A DNA stretch of 64,000 nt from assembly GCA_002631855.1 (NCBI GenBank), contig NTLF01000004.1, positions 1 to 64,000 of the forward strand, written 5' to 3'. Each line of letters opens with the position of its first letter. The first letter of the stretch is position 1. Below, one piece after another: positions 1-9,085 of the stretch. The position numbers and the translations under genes were made by a program. Under the pieces are notes generated by a model that ran no database searches, was not told where the DNA came from, and worked only from the letters and a program-made list of their open reading frames with translations. This DNA is from Zunongwangia sp. ESRF-bin46 (GTDB lineage Bacteria > Bacteroidota > Bacteroidia > Flavobacteriales > Flavobacteriaceae).

Positions 1-558
1 TTATGTTGTATTACACCCGTTTTGGCTTTAATCGCGGGAACAAGTGGAATTGCCTCAACATTTTCTTGGCTTGAGCCTTTTAGACCTTATCTAATCGGGC
101 TAACAATTTTAGTGCTCGGCTTTGCTTGGTATCAAAAACTAAAACCTCAAAAAGAAATCGATTGTGAATGCGATACGGACGACCTGCCTGCCGGTAAGGA
201 AGGAAAATCAAAATTTATACAGTCAAAAACCTTTTTGGGAATAGTAACAGCATTTGCAATTATAATGCTGGCATTTCCATATTATTCATTCATTTTTTAT
301 CCGGATAATAAAAAAGAAGTGGTCATTGTAAACCAATCAAATATTCAAACTGTAAACTTTAATGTTCAAGGAATGACTTGTGCTGGCTGTGAAGAAAGCA
401 TAAAACACGCTGTAAATGAATTGGACGGTATTATAAATGTAACCCCTTCGTATGAAAAGGGAAATGCCATCGTAGAGTTTGATAAGTCTAAAACCTCTAA
501 AGTGGCTATTGAAAAGGCAATTAATTCAACAGGATACAAAGTTATAAAAGATAAATAA
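1..558 (+). CDS. merTP: MerT-MerP fusion mercuric transport protein, 5'-truncated by window edge
   Basis: Frame is open to base 1 (LCCITPVLALIAG...); N-terminal TM segments with Cys pair, C-terminal HMA domain (GMTCAGCEESI). Confidence 0.8.
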   Translation, partial: LCCITPVLALIAGTSGIASTFSWLEPFRPYLIGLTILVLGFAWYQKLKPQKEIDCECDTDDLPAGKEGKSKFIQSKTFLGIVTAFAIIMLAFPYYSFIFYPDNKKEVVIVNQSNIQTVNFNVQGMTCAGCEESIKHAVNELDGIINVTPSYEKGNAIVEFDKSKTSKVAIEKAINSTGYKVIKDK

Positions 559-575
559 ACGCAAAATTACCCATT

Positions 576-911
576 ATGAAAAAACTATCAATAGTGCCTA
601 TTTTGGCTTTAATGCTGTTTTCTTTTCAGGCCAAATCACAAAGTAAGGAGGTTACAAATCAAGTTGTGGAAGTAGCTTCAAAGAAACATAATGCAATCAC
701 GGTGAAATTTAAAATTACAGGCATTACTTGTGCTGGATGTTCCAATGCTATTTATAATGCATTAAAGGAAGTAGATGGTGTTTTGGAACATTCGGTTGAA
801 TACCCTGGAGATATTGCTGTTATTGAGTTTGATGGTTCAAAAACAAGTATCAAAGCCCTAAAACTTATCATAGAAAAGAAAGGGTTTAAGGCCGAAGTAA
901 TTAAAGGGTAG
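576..911 (+). CDS. Secreted heavy-metal-associated (HMA/MerP-like) protein
   Basis: Signal peptide then ITGITCAGCSNAIYNALKEVDGV HMA motif. Confidence 0.8.
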   Translation: MKKLSIVPILALMLFSFQAKSQSKEVTNQVVEVASKKHNAITVKFKITGITCAGCSNAIYNALKEVDGVLEHSVEYPGDIAVIEFDGSKTSIKALKLIIEKKGFKAEVIKG

Positions 912-946
912 GTCTAATTTTTAATAAGTAAACAGTACCGATTTCA

Positions 947-2653
947 ATGAAAAATACAGCTAAAATGAAAATCAAAATGCCTCAAAATAGAGAAATCATT
1001 ACATTGGAAATCGAGGGTATGACCTGTGAAGGTTGTGCAACACATATCGAAAAGGATATGAACGCAACTGAAGGAGTTTTAAGTTCCACAGTTAACCACG
1101 AAACCGGAAAAGGCGAATTTAATTTTGATGCTGATAAGATGAGTAAGGCAAATGTAATAGATGCTATAAACAGCGTTGGTGATTATTCGGTTGTAAATAA
1201 TGTCGACGAGGAAGAGGTTTCCGCTGTAAATTCCAAAGGCCAAAATCAATTCGATTTAATAATTATTGGTGGTGGTTCAGCTGCATTTTCAGCAGCCATT
1301 AAAGCTGAAGGTTTAGGGCTCACAACACTTATGGTAAATGCAGGATTAGATTTTGGTGGCACTTGCGTAAATGTGGGTTGTGTACCGTCTAAAAACCTTA
1401 TTCGGGCTGCCGAAACGGTACGTCTCGCTACGCATTCCAATTTTAAGGGTATAAAACCTAAAGGAGCAGACATTGATTTTACACAAACCATAAAAGATAA
1501 AAAAGCATTGGTTGCTTCACTTCAGCAACAAAAATATATGGATGTGGTAAGTGATTTTGAAAACCTGATAATGCGTACAGGTTGGGCTGAACTTGTTGAT
1601 AATAAAACAATCCTTGTGGATGGAAAAGACACCTACACAGCAACCAACATTCTAATGGCAACAGGAGCAACTACCAATATTCCAAATATTGAAGGACTGA
1701 ATGAGGTTGGTTATTTAACCAATGTGACCTTGTTCGATTTAGAGGAAAAACCTGAAAGTTTGACCATTATGGGAGCTGGTTATATTGGTTTGGAAATTGC
1801 GATGGCTTACAACAGATTGGGTGTAAAAGTATGTATCATTGAATTCACCGACAGGCCATTACGCAGTCAAACAAAAGATATTACAGATGTTTTGGTAGAA
1901 CAAATGAAAAGTGAAGGGATTGAAATCCTTCCAAACTTTAGAGCGTTTAAATTTGAAAAGAAAGGTAACGATACAATTATTCATTGTAATTGTCCTGATG
2001 GTTCCACAACTCAAATTGTTGAAAAAGGACATATTGTGGTGGCTACAGGGACGAAGCCTAACACCTCTAAATTAGGGCTTGAGAATATTGGCCTAAAGTT
2101 AACAGAAAGCGGCCATATTATTGTAAATGAAAAAATGGAAACCAATATTTCCAATATTTATGCAGCAGGAGATGTCACCATTACACCGGCATTTGTTTAT
2201 ACAGCAGCAACCGAAGGTAGTACAGCAGTGAACAATGCGTTTTCATCAACAAAAACAAGTATTGATTATTCATCATTACCTTGGGTAGTATTTACAGACC
2301 CTCAAATCGCAGGAGCAGGTATAGATGAAATTGAAGCAGAAAAAAAGGGAATTCCTTTTGAAGTCAGTAAACTTGATTTAATTTACGTTCCAAGAGCCTT
2401 GGCAGCTCAAGATACCAGAGGGTTCATAAAACTGATACGCAACACTGAAACCGATAAATTAATAGGTGCAAGAGTAGTTGCACCTGAAGGTGGTGAACTG
2501 ATACAACAATTGAGTATGGCTATTAAATTTGGAATCACTGTAAAAGATTTAGCAGAAAGCTTTTATCCATATTTAACTTTAGGAGAATCTGTTAAACTGG
2601 CAGCGATTACCTTTGGGAAAGATGTTTCCAAATTAAGTTGCTGCGCGAGTTAA
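947..2653 (+). CDS. merA: Mercury(II) reductase with N-terminal HMA domain
   Basis: GMTCEGC HMA, FAD motif GGGSAAFSAAIKA, redox site GGTCVNVGCVPSK, C-terminal Cys pair (SCCAS). Confidence 0.93.
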   Translation: MKNTAKMKIKMPQNREIITLEIEGMTCEGCATHIEKDMNATEGVLSSTVNHETGKGEFNFDADKMSKANVIDAINSVGDYSVVNNVDEEEVSAVNSKGQNQFDLIIIGGGSAAFSAAIKAEGLGLTTLMVNAGLDFGGTCVNVGCVPSKNLIRAAETVRLATHSNFKGIKPKGADIDFTQTIKDKKALVASLQQQKYMDVVSDFENLIMRTGWAELVDNKTILVDGKDTYTATNILMATGATTNIPNIEGLNEVGYLTNVTLFDLEEKPESLTIMGAGYIGLEIAMAYNRLGVKVCIIEFTDRPLRSQTKDITDVLVEQMKSEGIEILPNFRAFKFEKKGNDTIIHCNCPDGSTTQIVEKGHIVVATGTKPNTSKLGLENIGLKLTESGHIIVNEKMETNISNIYAAGDVTITPAFVYTAATEGSTAVNNAFSSTKTSIDYSSLPWVVFTDPQIAGAGIDEIEAEKKGIPFEVSKLDLIYVPRALAAQDTRGFIKLIRNTETDKLIGARVVAPEGGELIQQLSMAIKFGITVKDLAESFYPYLTLGESVKLAAITFGKDVSKLSCCAS

Positions 2654-2662
2654 GTTTGAGTT

Positions 2663-3049
2663 ATGAAAGGAGAACAGCATAAATTACCTACTGATTTAAT
2701 CTTGGATATTAAATCCAGATTAAAAACTTTGAGTGGTCAATTAAACGGCATTGTTAAAATGCTTGATGAAGGAAAGGACCCCGAGCAAATCAACATTCAG
2801 TTCAAATCTATTGATAAAGGCATTCAAAAAGCACATTACTTACTGCTGGATGAAGTCTATCGAAAAGCGCTTGCTATTGGAATTGTAAAGGCTGTGGACT
2901 CTTGCCCAGGCAATTGTGGCAATGAAGATAAAATTGAATATTTAAAAAGTGAATTCCCTAACTTGGAATTATCTGATTTGACCAATCGCTTAAAAGAAAT
3001 CCAAACCATTGAAACCAGATTAAAAGACTACAACGAAAAAAAAGGTTAA
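2663..3049 (+). CDS. CsoR/RcnR-like (DUF156) metal-sensing transcriptional regulator
   Basis: Helical RLKTLSGQLNGIVKMLDEGKDPEQI pattern typical of the family; located in metal operon. Confidence 0.65.
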   Translation: MKGEQHKLPTDLILDIKSRLKTLSGQLNGIVKMLDEGKDPEQINIQFKSIDKGIQKAHYLLLDEVYRKALAIGIVKAVDSCPGNCGNEDKIEYLKSEFPNLELSDLTNRLKEIQTIETRLKDYNEKKG

Positions 3050-3117
3050 AAAATTTTGGTGACCCCCTACCTCACGTTCTCATCTTTGTTCCATTATTAA
3101 TTCAAACTTTAAATAAG

Positions 3118-3387
3118 ATGAAACGACAAATCGAGATTTTTACAGCAGGTTGCCCAGTATGCGAGCCTGTGGTGCAATTAGTAAATGAGACAGCAGGAAA
3201 GGACTGCGAAATCACACTTCATAATCTGTCCGAGCAATGCGAAAGTAAAATCTGTGTTTCAAAAATGAAGGAATATGGGGTTACAAGAGTTCCCGCCATT
3301 GCTGTGGACGGAAAACTACTGAATTGCTGCACCAAAATCGAAATCACAAAAGAGGATTTGGTAAACGCGGGAATAGGAAGTTGTTAG
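3118..3387 (+). CDS. Cys-rich thioredoxin/glutaredoxin-like protein
   Basis: IEIFTAGCPVCEPVV (CxxC) and VTRVPAIAVDGK cis-Pro motif. Confidence 0.75.
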   Translation: MKRQIEIFTAGCPVCEPVVQLVNETAGKDCEITLHNLSEQCESKICVSKMKEYGVTRVPAIAVDGKLLNCCTKIEITKEDLVNAGIGSC

Positions 3388-3389
3388 GT

Positions 3390-4004
3390 ATGGCAATTAC
3401 TAAATGGAACAAAAAAGCATCTATGGGGACTGCTGTATTTTCAGCAGTTTCCCTTAAACTATGCTGCTGGGGTCCTTTACTACTTACAAGTGTAGTTGGT
3501 ATTAGTGGGAGTTCTGTCTATTTTTCTTGGCTTATTGCATTGAAACCTTATCTATTGGCCATAGCATTTTTGTCATTGGGATTGGCTTTTTATCAAGTTT
3601 ATAAAAAAAAGAGAGTGGACGATTGTGACAACTGTGAAACTGATAAACCATCATTTTTTAAGTCGAAATTCTACTTGTGGTTGGTTACAGCGTTTGTTGT
3701 TGTAATGACATTGGTTTCTTATTATCCGCAAATATTTCACCCAATGGCCACAAAAGGAATTGTTGCAACAAACAATACACATATTCAAACTGTAAAGTTG
3801 AATATTGAAGGGATGGTATGCTCTGGTTGTGAAGAAAATATCAACCATTCTGTAAATAAAATTGACGGGGTTACAAATGTATCTACGTCTTTTGAAGAAG
3901 GGATTTCAATTATTGAATTTGATACCACTAAAACGAATGTCGATGAGATAAAAAAGGCCATTGAGTCAAAAGGGTATTTGATTACAAATACTAAAGACCG
4001 ATAG
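3390..4004 (+). CDS. merTP: Second MerT-MerP fusion mercuric transport protein
   Basis: MAITKWNKKASMG..LKLCCWGPLLL plus C-terminal HMA (GMVCSGCEENI); ATG 3390 lies just after the preceding stop; upstream in-frame extension to 3324 is unlikely. Confidence 0.8.
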   Translation: MAITKWNKKASMGTAVFSAVSLKLCCWGPLLLTSVVGISGSSVYFSWLIALKPYLLAIAFLSLGLAFYQVYKKKRVDDCDNCETDKPSFFKSKFYLWLVTAFVVVMTLVSYYPQIFHPMATKGIVATNNTHIQTVKLNIEGMVCSGCEENINHSVNKIDGVTNVSTSFEEGISIIEFDTTKTNVDEIKKAIESKGYLITNTKDR

Positions 4005-4169
4005 ACACGTTCCCATTGTGATGATAAGAGACATAAATCGTAAATGACCTATTCCAATTGGTTAGTAATAATTTGTGAAGAGCAAATTCTACAAATCATT
4101 CAGCATATTACGTAACATATTAAAGTCTTTAAATCCTGAAATTTGTAACATACAATTAAGAATGGGTTT

Positions 4170-6428
4170 ATGGAGACAATCAACATATTTGAAACCAAAG
4201 AAAAGAATACTAAAAAAGGAATAAAGGAATCATTCCCTGTTACGGGAATGACTTGTGCATCTTGTGCAGCGAGTGTTGAATCTGTATTAAAACACACAGA
4301 AGGTGTGTTTGATGCAAACGTCAATTTCGCGAACAGTTCTGTTTTGGTAGAGTATGATGAGGGGTTAAACCCTAATCAACTTCAAAACGCGCTTCGTGAG
4401 GTCGGTTACGACATTATAATTGATGCAGAAGACCCTTCGGAAATACAACAAGAACTTCAGCAAAAGCATTATCAGGATATAAAAAGACGTACCATCTGGT
4501 CGGCAATACTTACGCTGCCCATTTTTGTGCTGGGAATGTTCTATATGCAATGGGAACCGGGCAAATGGATTTCTTTGGTATTGGCCTTTCCCATTCTTTT
4601 TTGGTTCGGGCGTAGCTTTTTCATCAATGCCTTCAAGCAGGCCAAATACGGAAAAGCAAATATGGATACTTTGGTCGCGTTGAGTACCGGAATCGCTTTC
4701 CTCTTTAGTGTGTTCAACACCTTTTTTCCTGAATTTTGGTTAAGTCGTGGCATCGAGCCTCACGTATATTACGAAGCGGCTACGGTGATTATCACCTTTA
4801 TTTCCTTGGGGAAACTATTGGAAGAAAAGGCTAAATCAAATACCTCTTCAGCCATAAAAAAACTGATGGGTCTTCAGCCTAAAACCCTTAAAATTATTGA
4901 GAACGGGGAAGAAAAGGAAATTCCTATTGCATCCGTACAAGTGGGTCAGACCATTTTGGTGCGTCCCGGAGAAAAGATTCCTGTAGATGGCGAAGTTTCC
5001 AAGGGAAGTTCGTATGTAGACGAAAGTATGATTACGGGAGAACCCGTTCCAGTTCAAAAATCCCAAGGGGAAAAGGTGTTCGCTGGCACCGTTAATCAAA
5101 AAGGAAGTTTTCAATTTACCGCTGAAAAAGTAGGTGGAGAAACCCTGCTTTCCCAAATCATAAAAATGGTTCAGCAAGCGCAAGGGAGTAAGGCACCCGT
5201 TCAAAAACTGGTCGATAAGATTGCCGGTATTTTCGTTCCTGTGGTATTGGGTATTTCCATTATAACTTTCATAGTCTGGATGTCAATAGGAGGCGATAAT
5301 GCCTTTTCACAAGCCCTATTGACCTCTGTAGCCGTGTTGGTTATCGCTTGTCCGTGTGCCTTGGGCTTGGCAACACCTACCGCCATAATGGTAGGTATCG
5401 GCAAGGGAGCCGAAAATAATATTCTGATAAAGGATGCCGAAAGTTTAGAACTCGGCCATAAAGTGAATTCAGTAATCCTTGATAAAACAGGTACGATTAC
5501 AGAAGGAAAACCACTGGTAACCGATATACTCTGGAAGGATAAACTTCAAAATCAAAAGGAATACAAGGAAATTCTTTTGGCTATCGAAGCACAATCAGAA
5601 CATCCTTTGGCAGAAGCGGTCGTCAATCATTTGAAAGAAGAAAATATTGAACAAGCAGAAATTACTTCTTTCGAAAGCATTACAGGAAAAGGTGTAAAGG
5701 CGCAATCAGAGAAAGGTTCAAAATATTATGTAGGCAACCATAAACTAATGGTCGAAAAAGATATTCAAATAGACGCTTCTTTAATGCAAACAGCGGAAAG
5801 TCTCGAAGAAATGGCAAAAACGGTCATATTCTTTGCTAACGAACATCAAGTGCTTGCGATACTGGCCATTTCAGACAAGATTAAAGAAACTTCAAAAAAA
5901 GCCATAGCTACGCTTCAAGAAAGAGGCATCGAAGTTTTTATGCTCACGGGAGATAACAATAAAACGGCTTCTGCCGTGGCACATCAGGTAGGAATAACAA
6001 ATTATCAAGGCGAAGTAATGCCTTCGGACAAAGCGGCTTTTGTCGAAAATTTACAGACGGATGGGAAGATAGTAGCAATGGTTGGCGATGGTATCAACGA
6101 TTCGCACGCATTGGCGCAAGCCAATGTAAGTATTGCAATGGGTAAAGGTTCGGATATAGCAATGGATGTAGCAAAAATGACCTTGATAACATCAGATTTA
6201 CAATCCATCCCCAAAGCATTGGAACTATCAAAAAGAACCGTGTTGGGCATACGCCAGAATTTGTTCTGGGCGTTCATTTACAACATCATTGGCATTCCAA
6301 TTGCAGCAGGAGTTTTGTATCCCGTAAACGGTTTTTTATTGGATCCGATGATAGCAGGTGCTGCAATGGCATTCAGTAGTGTGTCTGTAGTTGCAAATAG
6401 CTTAAGACTTAAACGAGTAAAACTTTAA
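4170..6428 (+). CDS. copA: Copper-translocating P1B-type ATPase
   Basis: [18 protein letters not shown] motif ([17 protein letters not shown]), [17 protein letters not shown]. Confidence 0.93.
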   Translation: METINIFETKEKNTKKGIKESFPVTGMTCASCAASVESVLKHTEGVFDANVNFANSSVLVEYDEGLNPNQLQNALREVGYDIIIDAEDPSEIQQELQQKHYQDIKRRTIWSAILTLPIFVLGMFYMQWEPGKWISLVLAFPILFWFGRSFFINAFKQAKYGKANMDTLVALSTGIAFLFSVFNTFFPEFWLSRGIEPHVYYEAATVIITFISLGKLLEEKAKSNTSSAIKKLMGLQPKTLKIIENGEEKEIPIASVQVGQTILVRPGEKIPVDGEVSKGSSYVDESMITGEPVPVQKSQGEKVFAGTVNQKGSFQFTAEKVGGETLLSQIIKMVQQAQGSKAPVQKLVDKIAGIFVPVVLGISIITFIVWMSIGGDNAFSQALLTSVAVLVIACPCALGLATPTAIMVGIGKGAENNILIKDAESLELGHKVNSVILDKTGTITEGKPLVTDILWKDKLQNQKEYKEILLAIEAQSEHPLAEAVVNHLKEENIEQAEITSFESITGKGVKAQSEKGSKYYVGNHKLMVEKDIQIDASLMQTAESLEEMAKTVIFFANEHQVLAILAISDKIKETSKKAIATLQERGIEVFMLTGDNNKTASAVAHQVGITNYQGEVMPSDKAAFVENLQTDGKIVAMVGDGINDSHALAQANVSIAMGKGSDIAMDVAKMTLITSDLQSIPKALELSKRTVLGIRQNLFWAFIYNIIGIPIAAGVLYPVNGFLLDPMIAGAAMAFSSVSVVANSLRLKRVKL

Positions 6429-6448
6429 TAATAAATAAATTCAATACT

Positions 6449-6661
6449 ATGAAAACTTTAAAATTTAAAACAAATATCAATTGTGGTGGGTGCGTATCAA
6501 AAGTCACCCCTTTTTTAAACAAACAAGAAGGTGTAGAAAGTTGGGAAGTAGATACCGCCAATCCTAATAAAATCCTAACTATCGAAAGCGATGGTGCAAC
6601 CGAAGAAGATGTAAAGGCGACTTTGCAAAAAGTGGGATTTAAGGCCGAACCTGTAGATTAA
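6449..6661 (+). CDS. Small HMA-domain copper chaperone-like protein
   Basis: 70 aa, INCGGCVSKV HMA-type motif, directly after copA. Confidence 0.75.
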   Translation: MKTLKFKTNINCGGCVSKVTPFLNKQEGVESWEVDTANPNKILTIESDGATEEDVKATLQKVGFKAEPVD

Positions 6662-6673
6662 TACGTTTTTAAT

Positions 6674-7459
6674 ATGGCTTATATTTTTATTTCGGTTGTG
6701 ATTGTTCTTTTTGCTGTTCATTTTTATAGAAAAGCAAAACGTAATAGTGTAAAGCCATTTCCAGAACATTGGCATAAATTATTGACGGATAATGTGCTGT
6801 TTTATAGAAATCTATCAAAAGACGCACAGCTAATTTTTCAGCAAAAAATGATGCTATTTTTAAGTGAGGTCTATATCGATGCTGTGCAGTTTGAACTGGA
6901 AGAGTTGGATAAGGTTTTAATTGCAGCAAGTGCCGTCATTCCAGTTTTTGGCTTCAAGGAATGGCACTACACAAATTTAAGTGGTATCCTTTTATATCCT
7001 GATAATTTTAATGAGGATATGCAATTCAGCAGTAAGGATAACTCACGGAATATTGGTGGAATAGTTGGAAATGGAAGGTTCGAGAAACAGATGATACTTT
7101 CCAAAAAAGCATTGTACCACGGCTTTAAAAACACAACTGATAAAAGTAATACTGGCATACACGAATTTGTACATCTTATAGATAAGTTGGATGATAGAAC
7201 AGACGGTGTGCCAGAACGGCTAATGGAACATCAATATGCAATACCTTGGTTAAATTTAATCCATAAAGAAATGGAAGCGATAAATGATAACCACTCTGAT
7301 ATCAGAAAATATGGTGGCACCAATCAAGCTGAATTCTTTGCCGTTGCTTCAGAGTATTTTTTTGAACGTCCGGACTTGCTTAAAAAGAAACATCCCGAAT
7401 TATACAAGATGTTGGTTAAATGTTTTAATCAGAAACTTATAGGTTCAATTGAAGTATAG
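6674..7459 (+). CDS. MtfA-like zinc-dependent peptidase (M90 family)
   Basis: HEFVHLIDKLDDRTDGVPE motif; N-terminal TM segment. Confidence 0.8.
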   Translation: MAYIFISVVIVLFAVHFYRKAKRNSVKPFPEHWHKLLTDNVLFYRNLSKDAQLIFQQKMMLFLSEVYIDAVQFELEELDKVLIAASAVIPVFGFKEWHYTNLSGILLYPDNFNEDMQFSSKDNSRNIGGIVGNGRFEKQMILSKKALYHGFKNTTDKSNTGIHEFVHLIDKLDDRTDGVPERLMEHQYAIPWLNLIHKEMEAINDNHSDIRKYGGTNQAEFFAVASEYFFERPDLLKKKHPELYKMLVKCFNQKLIGSIEV

Positions 7460-7494
7460 TACACCTTAAGAGGTACAGTTTGCTGTAGGACAAT

Positions 7495-8709
7495 TCAAAA
7501 GTTAACAACGCTATCTAAAGCATCATCTGCTTCTTTATGGATAAAATTTGCCTGATAATTCAGTGTAGTTTTCAAGTCACTATGCCTATATAGTTTTTGT
7601 AACATTAAAGGATGAATAGAATCACTGGCAATATTGCCAAAAGTATGTCTGGCAATGTGCATTGTAATCTTCTTGTCAATTTTTGCTTTTTTGGCAATGG
7701 ATTTTAAGTTATCGTTAAATTTTTTGGTTGCCGTTTTTCTTTTATTATAAATGTCTTTTGCATCATCCAGATTGGCCTTTTTCAATTCAGGAAAAACAAA
7801 ATCGGTAGCGTGTTTTTTATCATCTCTGTAGAAATCTAAAATACTTAGAACCTTATCTGGAATTTTTAAGGACAGTAGTTTTGAGTTTTTATTCATTCTA
7901 TAATGAAGCCTATTGTCGTATATGTCTGACCACTTTGTCCAGAGTACATCAGTAACCCGCATTCCTGCAAAATTGAAGCTAAATAGCCAAACATTTCTTG
8001 TATGAATTTCATTGTAGGTTAGATTATCTAAAGCTTCAATAGCTCTTACCTCAATAATATTCAACCCTATTTTTGTAGTCTCAGGAAACTTGATTTTAAT
8101 TTTGTCACCACCGAAAGGATATAGTTCCCTACTGACTATTTTTAGCTTTATAGCTCTGTTGAATAATAAGCGGATTAGGACAAGTATATTCATTATTGAA
8201 GTCTCAGCTAGGCTGTGCTTAACCTTGAGGTATATCATCAATTTTTTAAGAAATCGTTCATCAATTTCTTGAAATGAAAGCTGTTTAGATTTGTGATATT
8301 TTACAATATAACTAATCAATGCGCTGTCCGTAGATAGACGGTTTAACTTTTCTGCAACTTCCAGTTCGTCCAGATGTTCTTGTGCCAGTTCAAAGAAAGT
8401 TGAGGAATTCCCTGAGGCATAAATTTCTTTTTTAATCTGGTTTGCTGAAGCATCTTTATATTCGGACTGTAAATCGATAAGTGCTTTATTGGCATCAGAA
8501 AGTTGTTGTGATAATAACTTGTTTAGGCTATCGGCATTTGAATTTGATTTTTTTACCCGAAGGTTTTTCTCGTCCCATTCCTCAATATCAATATAATGAC
8601 CTACATATTGATAGGTGGAACGACGGTTTTTTGTAATTCGAATAGCCAACGGATATTGCCCCTTGGTGTTCGGTTTTTTGCGTAGAACTATTTTTGCATT
8701 TGATGACAT
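7495..8709 (-). CDS. Tyrosine-type site-specific recombinase/integrase
   Basis: Catalytic motifs GMRVTDVLW, HIARHTFGN, LYRHSDLKTTLNY; Bacteroidetes-type N-terminal arm and SAM-like domains. Confidence 0.92.
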   Translation of the reverse strand: MSSNAKIVLRKKPNTKGQYPLAIRITKNRRSTYQYVGHYIDIEEWDEKNLRVKKSNSNADSLNKLLSQQLSDANKALIDLQSEYKDASANQIKKEIYASGNSSTFFELAQEHLDELEVAEKLNRLSTDSALISYIVKYHKSKQLSFQEIDERFLKKLMIYLKVKHSLAETSIMNILVLIRLLFNRAIKLKIVSRELYPFGGDKIKIKFPETTKIGLNIIEVRAIEALDNLTYNEIHTRNVWLFSFNFAGMRVTDVLWTKWSDIYDNRLHYRMNKNSKLLSLKIPDKVLSILDFYRDDKKHATDFVFPELKKANLDDAKDIYNKRKTATKKFNDNLKSIAKKAKIDKKITMHIARHTFGNIASDSIHPLMLQKLYRHSDLKTTLNYQANFIHKEADDALDSVVNF

Positions 8710-8742
8710 AATTGACCTGTTTTGAGTACGAAAGTCAAATCA

Positions 8743-8761
8743 GGTACAACATAGGTACAAC
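8743..8761. repeat. Copy 1 of 19-bp direct repeat GGTACAACATAGGTACAAC
   Basis: Identical to 8828-8846; internal GGTACAAC tandem; candidate integrase arm site. Confidence 0.75.
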
Positions 8762-8827
8762 ATTGTGTTTTTTGCTCAATTTTTGTTGTACACTTTCTAT
8801 AAAGATACGTCTTTATTAGAACTTTTG

Positions 8828-8846
8828 GGTACAACATAGGTACAAC
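8828..8846. repeat. Copy 2 of 19-bp direct repeat GGTACAACATAGGTACAAC
   Basis: Identical to 8743-8761; an inverted GTTGTAC half-site lies between at 8785-8791. Confidence 0.75.
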
Positions 8847-8944
8847 AAATGCTGAAATCAACTGATATTAAATGACTTTAAAGAAAATGAAAAAATGACT
8901 AACTCATTGAAAATGAGTATTTTTGTGTTTCTTTGGTGCAATAT

Positions 8945-9002
8945 ACGCTAGACTTAGGATCTAGTGCCGCGAGGTGTGAGAGTTCGAGTCTCTCCGCCCG
9001 CA
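8945..9002 (+). pseudogene. 3' half of tRNA-Leu(UAG) (attachment-site remnant)
   Basis: Anticodon arm CTAGA-CTTAGGA-TCTAG (anticodon TAG), variable arm, T-arm GAGAGTTCGAGTCTCTC, acceptor CGCCCGCA; no matching 5' acceptor/D-arm upstream. Confidence 0.8.
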
Positions 9003-9004
9003 CT

Positions 9005-9032
9005 AAAAGCCTCTCAGAAATGAGGGGCTTTT
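9005..9032 (+). terminator. Rho-independent terminator after tRNA remnant
   Basis: AAAAGCCTCTC-AGAAAT-GAGGGGCTTTT hairpin. Confidence 0.65.
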
Positions 9033-9085
9033 ATTATATATAAGTTTGAAAAAATATAAAAAGAAATGAAAACTTAATAAGAAAA

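Noticed and set aside
1246-1670. Minus-strand ORFs (81 aa, 63 aa) inside merA
   Set aside because: Antisense shadows of a strong CDS; no recognisable motif.
3324-3389. Upstream N-terminal extension of the second MerTP ORF
   Set aside because: Overlaps the end of the thioredoxin-like gene out of frame; ATG 3390 gives a proper MerT start.
4104-4120. TTACGTAA palindrome upstream of copA
   Set aside because: Short AT-rich palindrome, expected by chance; no second copy at the other metal operon gap.
4848-5404. Minus-strand ORFs of 118 and 67 aa inside copA
   Set aside because: Antisense to conserved P-type ATPase motifs; shadow ORFs.
8945-9002. Intact tRNA-Leu gene
   Set aside because: 5' acceptor strand and D-arm absent in the preceding ~90 nt, so treated as an attachment-site remnant.
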